A stretch of DNA of 64,000 nucleotides, from positions 435,590-499,589 of the forward strand of contig NZ_RARB01000002.1 of NCBI RefSeq assembly GCF_003612015.1, in the 5' to 3' direction. A program made the translations under genes and the position numbers. The notes beneath the pieces were generated by a model that did no database searches, was not told the DNA's origin, and worked only from the letters and a program-made list of their open reading frames with translations. Below, one piece after another: positions 1-7,263 of this stretch (position 1 is the first letter of the stretch; each line of letters opens with the position of its first letter). This DNA is from Pantoea piersonii. GTDB taxonomy: Bacteria > Pseudomonadota > Gammaproteobacteria > Enterobacterales > Enterobacteriaceae.

Positions 1-68
1 AACTGTAAAAGTGGATATGAAATCGGTATGAATCTGTATTTGATACAAATTTATTTTTGTGAGGGCGT

Positions 69-95
69 AAAAAAACCGCCTTTCGGCGGCTTTTG
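69..95 (-). terminator. Terminator of the repressor gene
   Basis: A stem of CCGCC and GGCGG with loop TTTC is followed on the minus strand by a run of seven T. It sits about ten bases past the stop of the repressor gene. Confidence 0.8.
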
Positions 96-105
96 AAGAA
101 GGGGA

Positions 106-738
106 TTATCGTTTCCTGCGGTAAATTCTGTGCTCGACCATGGTGCCAATGATCTGAATATGTCGTTCTGCGCTGTTCATTATCGGATAGTCATTGTTCA
201 GCGGGATTAATTCAAAATGCTGCTGACCTTCATGTCCGACGAAAGTGGGCCGGTACTTTTTGAAGGTGGCCTCATGTTCGCCATTCTTAGCAACAACAAA
301 CTCACCGGGCATCGGTTCCACTTCGGGGTCGACAATAATCACATCTCCTTCACGAAAATCAGGCTCCATAGAGTCCCCAATAATCCGCAAAGCAAAGGTG
401 TACTGCGACCAGTCCATGTCTGTCATGACGTATTCGAAGCTGCCATCAAAGGCTTCTATAGGGCTTTTATGCGCTAAAGCGCCAGCCTGGACATAGCTTA
501 CCAATGGAATCCTCCTTGTATTGACCTCGCTGACCGGGAGGATAACACCGCCATTCATAAGCCACGCTGGGTCACATCTTAATGCCTCTGCAATACCAAC
601 GATATTACGAGGCTTGAGAGTCTTACCATCTTCAATACTAGCCCAGGACTGTTGTTTAATGCCCGCTTTTTCTGCCGACTCCGTTTGGGTCAGGCCAAGC
701 TCTAACCTTCGTTTTTTAACGCGTTCTGCAAGGCTCAT
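106..738 (-). CDS. cI: Phage repressor CI, S24 (LexA-like) family
   Basis: A 210-residue transcriptional repressor that would keep the prophage silent. Residues 1 to 62 form an HTH_XRE domain (LGLTQTESAEKAGIKQQSWASIE region). Residues 75 to 205 form the LexA/CI-type S24 self-cleavage domain: the cleavage pair Ala85-Gly86 in VQAGAL, the catalytic Ser123 in GDSMEPDF and Lys160 or Lys161 in ATFKKY are all present, so RecA-stimulated cleavage in the SOS response is expected. The gene is transcribed leftward, divergent from cro, across three operators. The SD is GAGAGG before ATG. Family assignment is firm; induction behaviour is inferred. Confidence 0.95.
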   Translation of the reverse strand: MSLAERVKKRRLELGLTQTESAEKAGIKQQSWASIEDGKTLKPRNIVGIAEALRCDPAWLMNGGVILPVSEVNTRRIPLVSYVQAGALAHKSPIEAFDGSFEYVMTDMDWSQYTFALRIIGDSMEPDFREGDVIIVDPEVEPMPGEFVVAKNGEHEATFKKYRPTFVGHEGQQHFELIPLNNDYPIMNSAERHIQIIGTMVEHRIYRRKR

Positions 739-767
739 AAATTCCTCTCCATTTGCCCTTAATCCTC

Positions 768-826
768 ACAGGCAAACCTGTATTTGACAAACAGAAATAG
801 CTGTTAGAGAATACAGATAAAACTGT
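768..826. promoter_or_regulatory. CI/Cro operators, three ACAG-N6-CTGT sites
   Basis: Three 14-bp dyads lie in the cI-cro gap: ACAGGCAAACCTGT at 768-781, ACAGAAATAGCTGT at 791-804 and ACAGATAAAACTGT at 813-826. They are spaced 23 and 22 bp apart, about two helical turns, as expected for cooperative CI binding. The middle and right sites flank the -10 of the rightward promoter. Confidence 0.88.
784..812 (+). promoter_or_regulatory. Rightward early promoter PR
   Basis: A consensus -35 TTGACA (784-789) is followed after 17 bp by a weak -10 GAGAAT (807-812). It overlaps the operator set and points at cro, so repression by CI is expected. Confidence 0.7.
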
Positions 827-839
827 GGAGGTGAATAAA

Positions 840-1055
840 ATGACTACATTTTCTCAACGCCTCAAACAGAAGCGCCTGGAGTTGAATCTGACCCAGACGC
901 AATTGGCTGAAATGGTTGGCATGAAACAGCAATCCATCCAGTCGATTGAAGCTGGCACCACCAAGCGAACCCGCTATCTGTTTGAGCTGGCTAACGCGCT
1001 TCAGTGCGAACCTACCTGGTTAATGTACGGACGCAACGTAATCAAAGCTGCTTAA
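840..1055 (+). CDS. cro: Cro-like repressor
   Basis: A 71-residue protein consisting of a single HTH domain ([20 protein letters not shown]), the expected size for Cro. ATG at 840 is chosen over an upstream GTG at 825 because GGAGGTG lies at ideal distance from the ATG, and the GTG falls inside the third operator. Cro would bind the same operators as CI and drive the lytic choice. It resembles the N-terminal domain of the neighbouring CI, as is usual for such pairs. Confidence 0.88.
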   Translation: MTTFSQRLKQKRLELNLTQTQLAEMVGMKQQSIQSIEAGTTKRTRYLFELANALQCEPTWLMYGRNVIKAA

Positions 1056-1179
1056 GAAACACCGCTCTTTATCAATCTGAACCCTCACCCTATGCCGCGA
1101 AGGTGTCTGGTGAAAAACCCTAGTGACTTGCTCACCGCAATGTCACGCAACCAACTAACCAACAAAGGAATTATCCAAG

Positions 1180-1470
1180 ATGGAACATGCAACTCAAAGC
1201 AAGAACGCACGCCGGATTGAGTCGGTGTTGTTGAACAAGCTGGCGTCTATCAGTCAGAAGACATTCGCCGAAAAGCTGGGGATTGCGGAGTACCAGGTAA
1301 GCCGCATGAAGAAGAATTTTTTCCGCCAAATGTCTATGGCTATCGACATCCTGGAATACGGGATTGTTGACGACGACGCGGTCCAGCTCGCTAAAGCCGT
1401 GGCGAAGGAAGTGGCCCTGATTCTGGACAAAGAAAAGGCCCCGAGCTGCGCTAACAGCTTTGAGGCCTGA
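1180..1470 (+). CDS. cII: CII-like transcriptional activator
   Basis: 96 residues. The pattern RRIESVLLNKLASISQKTFA, then a helix-turn-helix (AEYQVSRMKKNF) and EYGIVDDDAVQLAK match lambda CII (RIESALLNK, QISRWKRD, EWGVVDDDMARLAR). CII activates repressor establishment and integrase promoters in lysogeny. It lies after cro and before the replication genes as in lambda. An untranslated gap of about 125 bases precedes it. Confidence 0.9.
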   Translation: MEHATQSKNARRIESVLLNKLASISQKTFAEKLGIAEYQVSRMKKNFFRQMSMAIDILEYGIVDDDAVQLAKAVAKEVALILDKEKAPSCANSFEA

Positions 1471-1504
1471 TGCGAAAAGACTGGATCAATTCACAGGAGT
1501 AATT

Positions 1505-2113
1505 ATGACACTTATTGAATCGCTTTTGAATATGGAAGCAGGTGAAAGCCTGCCTTTCCCGGCAGATTTTAATCCGAAGGGCTGGGTTTATGTACTCTCC
1601 AACCCCTCAATGCCAGGCATGTACAAAATTGGCCTGACAAGAATTCATCCTAATCAGCGCGCAGGCCAGCTATCGAAGTCTTCTGGCTCGCCAACTGATT
1701 TTGTCGTAGAGGCCAAATTCATTTCTGCAGACCCTGAACGGGACGAAAAAATTATCCACGAGTCATTGTCTCGCTTTCGGGTTTCACAAACTCGGGAGTT
1801 TTTTGCATGCTCCCTGGAGAAAATACTCACCGAGTGCCGCCGGTGCTTGCCGTTTGGCGAGGCGAAGTCCGTAGAGGAGCTTGTCGATAAATTCAATTTC
1901 GTCACCTTTGACGATTACTTCCTCCCGCACGATACGGAATTCATGCTGGAAGAAATGGGAATTAGTGCCTTCGGCAGCAAAGGAAACGCTTACTGGGCAC
2001 TGGCTTACATTGGAGCCTCTCTGGTGAGGCATCTTACGCAGGAAGGTGGAACCTTCGTATACACAGGGGAGAGCTTCGCTTTAGTGAAGCCATCTAAGGA
2101 TGGTGAGCAATGA
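1505..2113 (+). CDS. GIY-YIG (T5orf172/MUG113-type) nuclease-like protein
   Basis: 202 residues. The N-terminal half has the GIY-YIG pattern: WVYVLSNPSMPGMYKIGLT, with the two tyrosine positions, then AGQLSKSSGSPTDFVVEAKF, and a conserved E near HESLSRFR and REFF, which is the T5orf172 arrangement. The C-terminal part (about residues 115 to 202) is not recognised. ATG at 1505 follows CAGGAG. The gene ends in an ATGA overlap with O. Proteins of this family occur in many phages, often without a known role; nuclease activity is inferred from fold only. It is an accessory insertion between cII and O. Confidence 0.72.
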   Translation: MTLIESLLNMEAGESLPFPADFNPKGWVYVLSNPSMPGMYKIGLTRIHPNQRAGQLSKSSGSPTDFVVEAKFISADPERDEKIIHESLSRFRVSQTREFFACSLEKILTECRRCLPFGEAKSVEELVDKFNFVTFDDYFLPHDTEFMLEEMGISAFGSKGNAYWALAYIGASLVRHLTQEGGTFVYTGESFALVKPSKDGEQ

Positions 2114-3117
2114 GTACAGCAAGGATTCTTTCTTTCCCTGATCAACATACAGCTCAATTCAGGAGCAACAGGATGGAAAACCAGAAGCATGGTTACATCC
2201 CGTTGTACCGGAGCGTCAAAAAGCAACCTTGGGCAAAGGATGTCTTTCTCAGAACACTGTGGGAGAACCTTCTCATTGACGCAGCCAGGCAGCCATATAC
2301 GGCAAACTTTAAGGGTCATAGATGGCCACTGGAAATCGGGCAACTGGTAACCACATCAGCGGATTTGGGCTTGTCTCTTTGCGACCGAAATGGAGAGCCA
2401 ACGAGTCGCCATGCAGTAGAGAGGATGCTGGCATTTTTCGAGAAGGAAGAGATGCTTTCGGTGCGGGCTGAGCGACGCAAAGGCACGCTGATCACCATTC
2501 TGAATTATGCCGAATATGCTGAAAAAATAGACTCAACCCCCGCGCATAACACCGCGCATATGTCCGCGCATAAAGAAGCCAGTCGTAGCAAGGCTTCAGC
2601 GGTAGACCCCGCGCATATAGGCGAGCATAAAAGCGCGCATCATGAACAAGAATATAAAAACAAGAATATTAAAAACACTACGTCCGAGAATTCTCACGAA
2701 TCCTCTGACGAACGTCCGAAGAATCTTCCTGTAGTCCGTCCTGATGCAGCGGTTCATTCACCGAAGGGCGACAAGTGGGGAACCGCTGACGACCTTCTGG
2801 CTGCTCAGTGGATTTTCAGCCGGGTTCAGGTGATCACCCCGACAGCGCAGCAACCCAACTGGCCCGCCTGGGCAAACGACATCCGCCTGATGCGCGACTC
2901 CCTGACTGTCAGCCACCGGGAAATCTGCGAGGTCTTCACCTGGGCAAACAGCAATCAGTTCTGGCAGACAAACATCCTCAGCCCGTCAAAGCTGCGCAAG
3001 CAGTGGGCGACCCTTAAAGCGCAAATGAGCCAGCCGGTTCGCAACGCGCCATCCAGTTCACAGCAGCAGGTTCCGCACTGGAACGACCGCAGAGAGTGGG
3101 AGGAAAATTTCATATGA
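2110..3117 (+). CDS. Replication initiation protein, lambda O-like
   Basis: 335 residues. The N-terminal part (about 25 to 140) is a winged-helix domain with the pattern seen in phage replication proteins: GYIPLYRSVKKQPWAKD, then LVTTSADLGLSL and EEMLSVRAERRKGTLITILNY. A low-complexity histidine-rich linker (about 145 to 180, repeated AH dipeptides) is encoded by DNA iterons. The C-terminal domain (about 225 to 310) should contact the P loader. It overlaps the gene before it (ATGA) and P (ATGA). This layout, origin repeats inside the gene, is that of lambda O. Confidence 0.85.
   Translation: MSTARILSFPDQHTAQFRSNRMENQKHGYIPLYRSVKKQPWAKDVFLRTLWENLLIDAARQPYTANFKGHRWPLEIGQLVTTSADLGLSLCDRNGEPTSRHAVERMLAFFEKEEMLSVRAERRKGTLITILNYAEYAEKIDSTPAHNTAHMSAHKEASRSKASAVDPAHIGEHKSAHHEQEYKNKNIKNTTSENSHESSDERPKNLPVVRPDAAVHSPKGDKWGTADDLLAAQWIFSRVQVITPTAQQPNWPAWANDIRLMRDSLTVSHREICEVFTWANSNQFWQTNILSPSKLRKQWATLKAQMSQPVRNAPSSSQQQVPHWNDRREWEENFI
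2540..2682. other. Probable phage replication origin inside O
   Basis: Six copies of a 10-bp unit close to CCGCGCATAA lie in two groups of three: 2540, 2552, 2564 and 2609, 2621, 2633, each group with exact 12-bp spacing. An AT-rich stretch of about 40 bases follows (2643-2682). Iterons beside an AT-rich unwinding region within the initiator gene is the lambda ori design. Confidence 0.75.
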
Positions 3118-3812
3118 GAAATCTCGTAGCCGCAATAAACAATCGTGACAGCAGCGCGCTGGCCCGCATGGCAGGTGACGCCCCGCAGCCGGTAGACCGT
3201 GGCGTTAACGAAACCGTTGAGCGCCTGGTCGACATGTTGTTCATGAGCCTCAAGCAGGTTTTCCCTGCATCGGTCAGCACTGCACTTAAAGACCCGCGCG
3301 ACGAAGCCTCGGCTAAGCGCCAGTGGGTTATCGCTTTCGCAGAGAACGGGATCAGCACAAAGCAGCAGCTTTCAGCAGGAATGAAGCACGCTCGCGCCAG
3401 TGGCTCGCCGTTCTGGCCGTCGCCAGGGCAGTTCATCCAATGGTGCAAACAGGGCGAACTCCGCTCCGCTGGTCTGCCGGACGAAGACGGCCTGTATGAC
3501 ATGGTGATGAAATACTCCGCCCGCCGCGGTCTGATCGACAGCCCCGAAGCTTACCCGTGGGAAAGCAATGCCGCCTACTGGATGGTCACAGGCCTGTACA
3601 GCACCATGCGCGCCAACAACCTCTCCGAGTCTGAGCTACGCGCCAAATGCCGCGCCGAGCTTCGAAAGATGGCATCGCGCATCGAGTCGGGCGAAGAAAT
3701 TCCGCCACCGCGCGCGCAGCTGGAAAAGCTCTACATGCCAACAGCCAGCGAAAAGGCGCTGGACAACATTGCCCGGCTGAAGGCACTCGTCAGGAAAGGG
3801 AGACCATCATGA
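3114..3812 (+). CDS. Replication protein P-like helicase loader
   Basis: 232 residues. Sequence features typical of the lambda P family are DGLYDMVMKY, AAYWMVTGLYSTMRANNLSESELR and the C-terminal MASRIESGEEIPPPRAQLE. P recruits the host DnaB helicase to the O-bound origin. ATG at 3114 overlaps the O stop (ATGA) and is preferred over an upstream in-frame codon. The central region VFPASVSTALKDPRDEASAKRQWV also fits P. Function is from family knowledge. Confidence 0.88.
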   Translation: MRNLVAAINNRDSSALARMAGDAPQPVDRGVNETVERLVDMLFMSLKQVFPASVSTALKDPRDEASAKRQWVIAFAENGISTKQQLSAGMKHARASGSPFWPSPGQFIQWCKQGELRSAGLPDEDGLYDMVMKYSARRGLIDSPEAYPWESNAAYWMVTGLYSTMRANNLSESELRAKCRAELRKMASRIESGEEIPPPRAQLEKLYMPTASEKALDNIARLKALVRKGRPS

Positions 3813-3964
3813 GCGACAGCATCCGCAGCAGCTTCGAACGTTTTTATCAAAGCGTGCACGGTGATAAGCACAGCATGACCCGTTCGCATCTCGGCTATCA
3901 GGATGAGGTTGTCGATCGCGCGTTTTTCTTCTGGCTGGCAGGACGGGAAGGAGCGAGAGCATGA
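3809..3964 (+). CDS. Small phage protein, unknown
   Basis: 51 residues from ATG at 3809, overlapping the P stop (ATGA) after AAGGGAGA as SD. Charged N-terminus and a C-terminal FFFWLAGREGA segment; no family recognised. Tight coupling to P and to the next gene (ATGA) supports translation. Confidence 0.6.
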   Translation: MSDSIRSSFERFYQSVHGDKHSMTRSHLGYQDEVVDRAFFFWLAGREGARA

Positions 3965-4197
3965 CGCAGGTTATCCAGCTCGTCATCGAGCCACCAAAAC
4001 TTCGCCAGGCGCGCAACCTGACGCTGGCGATCATGAATCTCGCCCAAAAGGGCACGCTGACACCGGAGCAGTATCAGGCGCGGCTTGAAGCCGTTGGCAT
4101 CCTTGCGCAAGAGGCGCATGACGCCATCATGGATGCAGGCGTTGGTAAAATCGGAGGGGAAAATGATCCACTATCATGGCGGACCAATAACACCTGA
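3961..4197 (+). CDS. Small phage protein, unknown
   Basis: 78 residues. ATG overlaps the preceding stop. Residues 12 to 60 look helical (RQARNLTLAIMNLAQKGTL, then EQYQARLEAVGILAQEAHDA). The C-terminus runs into the start of the following gene by 35 bases, so the last residues may be unconstrained. Nothing identifies its function; it sits in the early nin-like operon. Confidence 0.6.
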   Translation: MTQVIQLVIEPPKLRQARNLTLAIMNLAQKGTLTPEQYQARLEAVGILAQEAHDAIMDAGVGKIGGENDPLSWRTNNT

Positions 4198-4918
4198 CAC
4201 TTGCGCTCTCAAAGCCTGGACATCCCGACACGCATTCATCTCTTTTGCCCATCCCAGCCAGATTAACCTCGCATCTGAATACTGCCAGTCATTCGCTCTC
4301 GATAACGGCGCTTTTACTGCATGGAAAGCAGCTGGCCGAAACAAAATCGACTGGAGCGACTACTACGAATTTGTAGCGCGCTGGAAAAACCATCCGGGTT
4401 TCGATTTTGCGATCATTCCTGACGTTATCGACGGCGGTGAAGCAGAGAACGAAGCACTACTGGATGAATGGCCACACGGCGATTTCTACGGCGTACCGGT
4501 ATGGCACATGAACGAGAGCGACGAACGTTTTATCCGGCTTTGCAACGAGTATCCGCGGGTGGCGATAGGCAGTTGCGGAGAATATGACGTTAAGCGGCCA
4601 AATCTCGCTGTGGCGCGGATGAAAGACCTGATCCGGCACGTTACCGACGATTACGGACAGCCGATCGCTAAGCTCCACGGTCTACGCATGCTCAACCCGC
4701 AGATATTCACGAAGCTACCCCTGGCTAGCGCTGACAGTACCAACGTTGCGAGAAACATCGGCATCGACAAAGCCTGGAAAGGAGCTTACGCCCCGGCATC
4801 AAAGGAGACTCGTGCTGCGCTGATGGTAGAGCGAATCGAATCGCATAACAGCCCCGGATCGCTCAACTATTGCGACGAACGGGATAAGTTCAACATGCAG
4901 CTGCAACTTGCAGTTTAG
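4163..4918 (+). CDS. tRNA-guanine transglycosylase/DpdA-like protein
   Basis: 251 residues from ATG at 4163, preceded by GGAGGGG; upstream in-frame codons lack an SD. Motifs follow the order of the TGT superfamily TIM barrel: LDNGAFTAWK (like the DSGGFQ region), DFAIIPDVIDGG (like the second-strand PDV motif), VPVWHMNES, RVAIGSCGEY (like the iGGl motif), LHGLRML and LASADSTN (like the SvDS motif). Phage DpdA enzymes of this superfamily exchange guanine in DNA for 7-deazaguanines. No queuosine-type synthesis genes are visible nearby, so a host-made base would be needed. The homology is read by eye; substrate (DNA or RNA) is inference. Confidence 0.55.
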   Translation: MIHYHGGPITPDTCALKAWTSRHAFISFAHPSQINLASEYCQSFALDNGAFTAWKAAGRNKIDWSDYYEFVARWKNHPGFDFAIIPDVIDGGEAENEALLDEWPHGDFYGVPVWHMNESDERFIRLCNEYPRVAIGSCGEYDVKRPNLAVARMKDLIRHVTDDYGQPIAKLHGLRMLNPQIFTKLPLASADSTNVARNIGIDKAWKGAYAPASKETRAALMVERIESHNSPGSLNYCDERDKFNMQLQLAV

Positions 4919-4933
4919 CGAGCAGGAGGATAA

Positions 4934-5158
4934 TTGAGCGGAAAACAAGTCACCATTTCAAAACGGCAATTTCGCCAGATCTGCAACGCCTATATCAACG
5001 CCGTAAACGCCCAGCAGCAACTCCTCATGGTCCATCGCGGTGACAACCCGCTTTCTGACCGCGCTGTCGGTCGCCTTGAGGATGATATGCGGCTAATCAT
5101 TCAGCAACTGAAGGAGGTTGTTGATGGAGATACCGAAGGACGGCATACGCCTTCATAA
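4934..5158 (+). CDS. Small phage protein, TTG start
   Basis: 74 residues. The start is TTG at 4934 with AGGAGGA (4924-4930) just upstream; no ATG competes. Helical, rich in Q and R (KRQFRQICNAYINAVNAQQQ, RLEDDMRLIIQQLKEVVDGD). It overlaps the ninB start by 35 bases. Not recognised. Confidence 0.6.
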   Translation: MSGKQVTISKRQFRQICNAYINAVNAQQQLLMVHRGDNPLSDRAVGRLEDDMRLIIQQLKEVVDGDTEGRHTPS

Positions 5159-5579
5159 ATCGAACTTCAGCGCCATCGGGCAACAAATCCTCCCCATGCT
5201 CGACTCTGGCGAAACCTACCGGCTGATCATCAAGCCGTGGCGCGAGAAGCGCAGCCTCAACCAGAACGCCTTATCCCACATGTGGTACAGCGAAATCAGC
5301 GACTGGCTCATCCGGCGCGGGAAAGACTTTGCCTCTCCTGAGTGGGTAAAAGACGCGATGAAGCACACCTACCTCGGCTACGTGGAGCGGGAAATGGTCG
5401 ATGTGGTGACAGGGGAAACAACAGTCATCCGATCGCTTAAGCACACTTCAGACCTCGACACCGGCGACATGCATTTCTACCTCACGCAGGTGGAAGGCTG
5501 GGCGCTGAACTTAGGGTGCAGGCTGACGGTCCCGGCTGACAGCGAATACATGAAACTGAAGGACAAACAAAATGGGTAG
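5124..5579 (+). CDS. ninB: NinB/YbcN-like recombination protein
   Basis: 151 residues from ATG at 5124 after AAGGAGG. RSLNQNALSHMWYSEISDWL is the NinB hallmark (RSLDQNRKLWACLGDVS in lambda), followed by SPEWVKDAMKHTYLGY. NinB (Orf) binds single-stranded DNA and aids phage recombination in the absence of RecFOR. The C-terminus TVPADSEYMKLKD resembles the YbcN-type subgroup rather than lambda NinB. The stop overlaps the next gene by eight bases. Confidence 0.82.
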   Translation: MEIPKDGIRLHKSNFSAIGQQILPMLDSGETYRLIIKPWREKRSLNQNALSHMWYSEISDWLIRRGKDFASPEWVKDAMKHTYLGYVEREMVDVVTGETTVIRSLKHTSDLDTGDMHFYLTQVEGWALNLGCRLTVPADSEYMKLKDKQNG

Positions 5580-5808
5580 AAAAAGCACCTGGACACAGCA
5601 GGAACTTGAATACGTTGAGCGCGTGGCCGGAAAGGTTCCGCCGGAGGTTATTGCCAGTGCGATCAACAAACCGCTCAGCACGCTGAGAACCAAAGCCAAC
5701 GTTATGGGGCTCGGCTTACGCGTGCCGAAACGCATACTCGAAAAACACTGGCCTGAATATCTGAAAAAGAACGGGGGAAGCCATGCGGCAAACGTGGTTC
5801 ACTCATGA
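5572..5808 (+). CDS. Small DNA-binding-like protein of nin region
   Basis: 78 residues. Residues 5 to 48 (TWTQQELEYVERVAGKVPPE, then IASAINKPLSTLRTKANVMG) resemble a Myb/SANT-like or homeodomain-like helix-turn-helix, with LG.. and K-rich tail (LRVPKRILEKHWPEYLKKN). Probably a phage regulator, but I cannot name the family. It overlaps ninB and the next gene. Confidence 0.6.
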   Translation: MGRKSTWTQQELEYVERVAGKVPPEVIASAINKPLSTLRTKANVMGLGLRVPKRILEKHWPEYLKKNGGSHAANVVHS

Positions 5809-5983
5809 TCCAGTAGATACCGAAACTGCAAAAGAACTCCTTTCCCGCTACGCCGCCCGCAACATCCAGACCAAAAAGACACTCGCCCTCGATCCTCGCC
5901 TCTGGCTGGTCAGCGCGCTGCTGCCTGAAGGAAACCGAGAACCACGGAGAGACTCGACATATGAGCACAAATGCTGGCATTAA
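5783..5983 (+). CDS. Small phage protein, unknown
   Basis: 66 residues from ATG at 5783 after GGGGGAAG. It overlaps the preceding gene by 26 bases and the following one by 23. Composition is ordinary and soluble (WFTHDPVDTETAKELLSRYA); no family recognised. The chain of overlaps is the main support. Confidence 0.5.
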   Translation: MRQTWFTHDPVDTETAKELLSRYAARNIQTKKTLALDPRLWLVSALLPEGNREPRRDSTYEHKCWH

Positions 5984-6242
5984 GCGCTGCTGCAGCTGCA
6001 TCACCGTGCTGACCAGTGAGGACAAATACCGATTCGGGGTTAACTGTGAAATCTGTGAAGAAGACGCCTGGTATTACGAGCACTTCGACTACCTCCCGTT
6101 CCACGCGATCGGGCGATATGTCCGTTATCAGCTGCGCTGGTTGTGGTGCGCCTTTACTGCCGGGATGGGTATATGCCTGCGCCCGTTGCTGCGCTGGCTG
6201 GATGCAAGACGCAAACTTTCGAATGCACGGAGAGAGCGATGA
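5961..6242 (+). CDS. Cysteine-rich small phage protein
   Basis: 93 residues. The N-terminus has four cysteines in CCSCITV and CEICEED that could hold a zinc, followed by YYEHFDYLPF and a hydrophobic stretch (about 57 to 75, LRWLWCAFTAGMGICLRPLL) that may insert in the membrane. The stop overlaps the ninG start (ATGA). Not recognised. Confidence 0.5.
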   Translation: MSTNAGIKRCCSCITVLTSEDKYRFGVNCEICEEDAWYYEHFDYLPFHAIGRYVRYQLRWLWCAFTAGMGICLRPLLRWLDARRKLSNARRER

Positions 6243-6844
6243 GGAAGATCAGACGACGCTGTAAAAACCCTGACTGCCGCGAATGGTTCAATCCTGGCTT
6301 CCAGAATCAAACGTGGTGCAGCGCAGATTGCGGAACCATAATCGCACTGGCTAAGCGGGAGAAAGACCGGCAAAAAGCGAAACAGGAAGCAGAGCGACGA
6401 CGGAGAGAAGAGACACAGCAGGAAAAGCGCCACACCAAAATCCGCAAGTTAGCAGTACAGCCCCTCAGTTACTTCCATAAGCAAGCCCAGACAGCCTTCA
6501 ACGCTTACATCCGCACCCGCGACGCCGGGCAGCCGTGTATCAGTTGTGGCCGCGACACCGGCGCGAAAATGAATGCGGGCCATTACCGAACGGTGGGCGC
6601 CAGCAAGGAAACCCGCTACGACGAAACCAACTGTCATCTCCAGTGTGAGCACTGCAACTCGTACCTGTCCGGGAACATTGGCGAGTACAAGCCGCGGCTC
6701 GTTGCCAAAATCGGCCAGGCTGCGTTCGATCGCCTAATGGGGCCGCACGAGCTGAAGAAGTGGACGCGGGAAGAGTTGCAGGAGCTGGCGGCGCACTACC
6801 GGCAGAAAACCAAAGAGCTGATTAAGAAGAGAGAGGCAGCATGA
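6239..6844 (+). CDS. ninG: NinG (Rap) recombination endonuclease
   Basis: 201 residues from ATG at 6239 after GAGAG. N-terminal zinc-like motif CKNPDCREWFNP and WCSADC; long basic helix (KREKDRQKAKQEAERRRREE); then FNAYIRTRDAGQPCISCGR, MNAGHYRTVGA, CHLQCEHCNSYLSGN, the conserved core of NinG. Rap/NinG is a Holliday-junction-cleaving enzyme for phage recombination. Length matches lambda NinG. It overlaps the next gene by ATGA. Confidence 0.93.
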   Translation: MRKIRRRCKNPDCREWFNPGFQNQTWCSADCGTIIALAKREKDRQKAKQEAERRRREETQQEKRHTKIRKLAVQPLSYFHKQAQTAFNAYIRTRDAGQPCISCGRDTGAKMNAGHYRTVGASKETRYDETNCHLQCEHCNSYLSGNIGEYKPRLVAKIGQAAFDRLMGPHELKKWTREELQELAAHYRQKTKELIKKREAA

Positions 6845-7263
6845 AATTGACACCTAAACAACGCGGAGCATTGCGCATGAAGTTTGGCGGACGATGTGCA
6901 TACTGCGGATGCGAACTGCCTGAAAAGGGCTGGCACGCCGATCACGTTGAGGCAGTTCTTCGCGTTACAGAGCAATGCATGAAGGCGGCAGCAAAAGGCA
7001 TTTTTAAGCTGAAGGCCACAGGTGAAGTTTTCAACCAAGGGGCGGATTGTCTGGATAATTTGTTCCCGGCATGCGCGCCATGCAACCTTCTTAAAACCTC
7101 CTACTCGCTTGAGATGTTCAGGAAGCAGGTGTCATTGCAGGCCGATCGCGGGCGCAGAAGCAGCGTTAACTTTCGCACTGCTGAACGATTTGGACTTATT
7201 GAAGTAGTCGAAAAGCCGGTGATTTTTTGGTTCGAAAAGTATCAGAAGGAGCAAGCAGCATGA
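6841..7263 (+). CDS. HNH endonuclease-like protein
   Basis: 140 residues. CAYCGCELPEKGWHADHVEA has a CxxC pair and the DH of an HNH site; DNLFPACAPCNLLK gives the asparagine and second CxxC; the last helix holds LEMFRKQV. This is a zinc-stabilised HNH nuclease, common in nin blocks beside ninG. It is coupled to ninG and Q by ATGA overlaps. Target unknown. Confidence 0.85.
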   Translation: MKLTPKQRGALRMKFGGRCAYCGCELPEKGWHADHVEAVLRVTEQCMKAAAKGIFKLKATGEVFNQGADCLDNLFPACAPCNLLKTSYSLEMFRKQVSLQADRGRRSSVNFRTAERFGLIEVVEKPVIFWFEKYQKEQAA

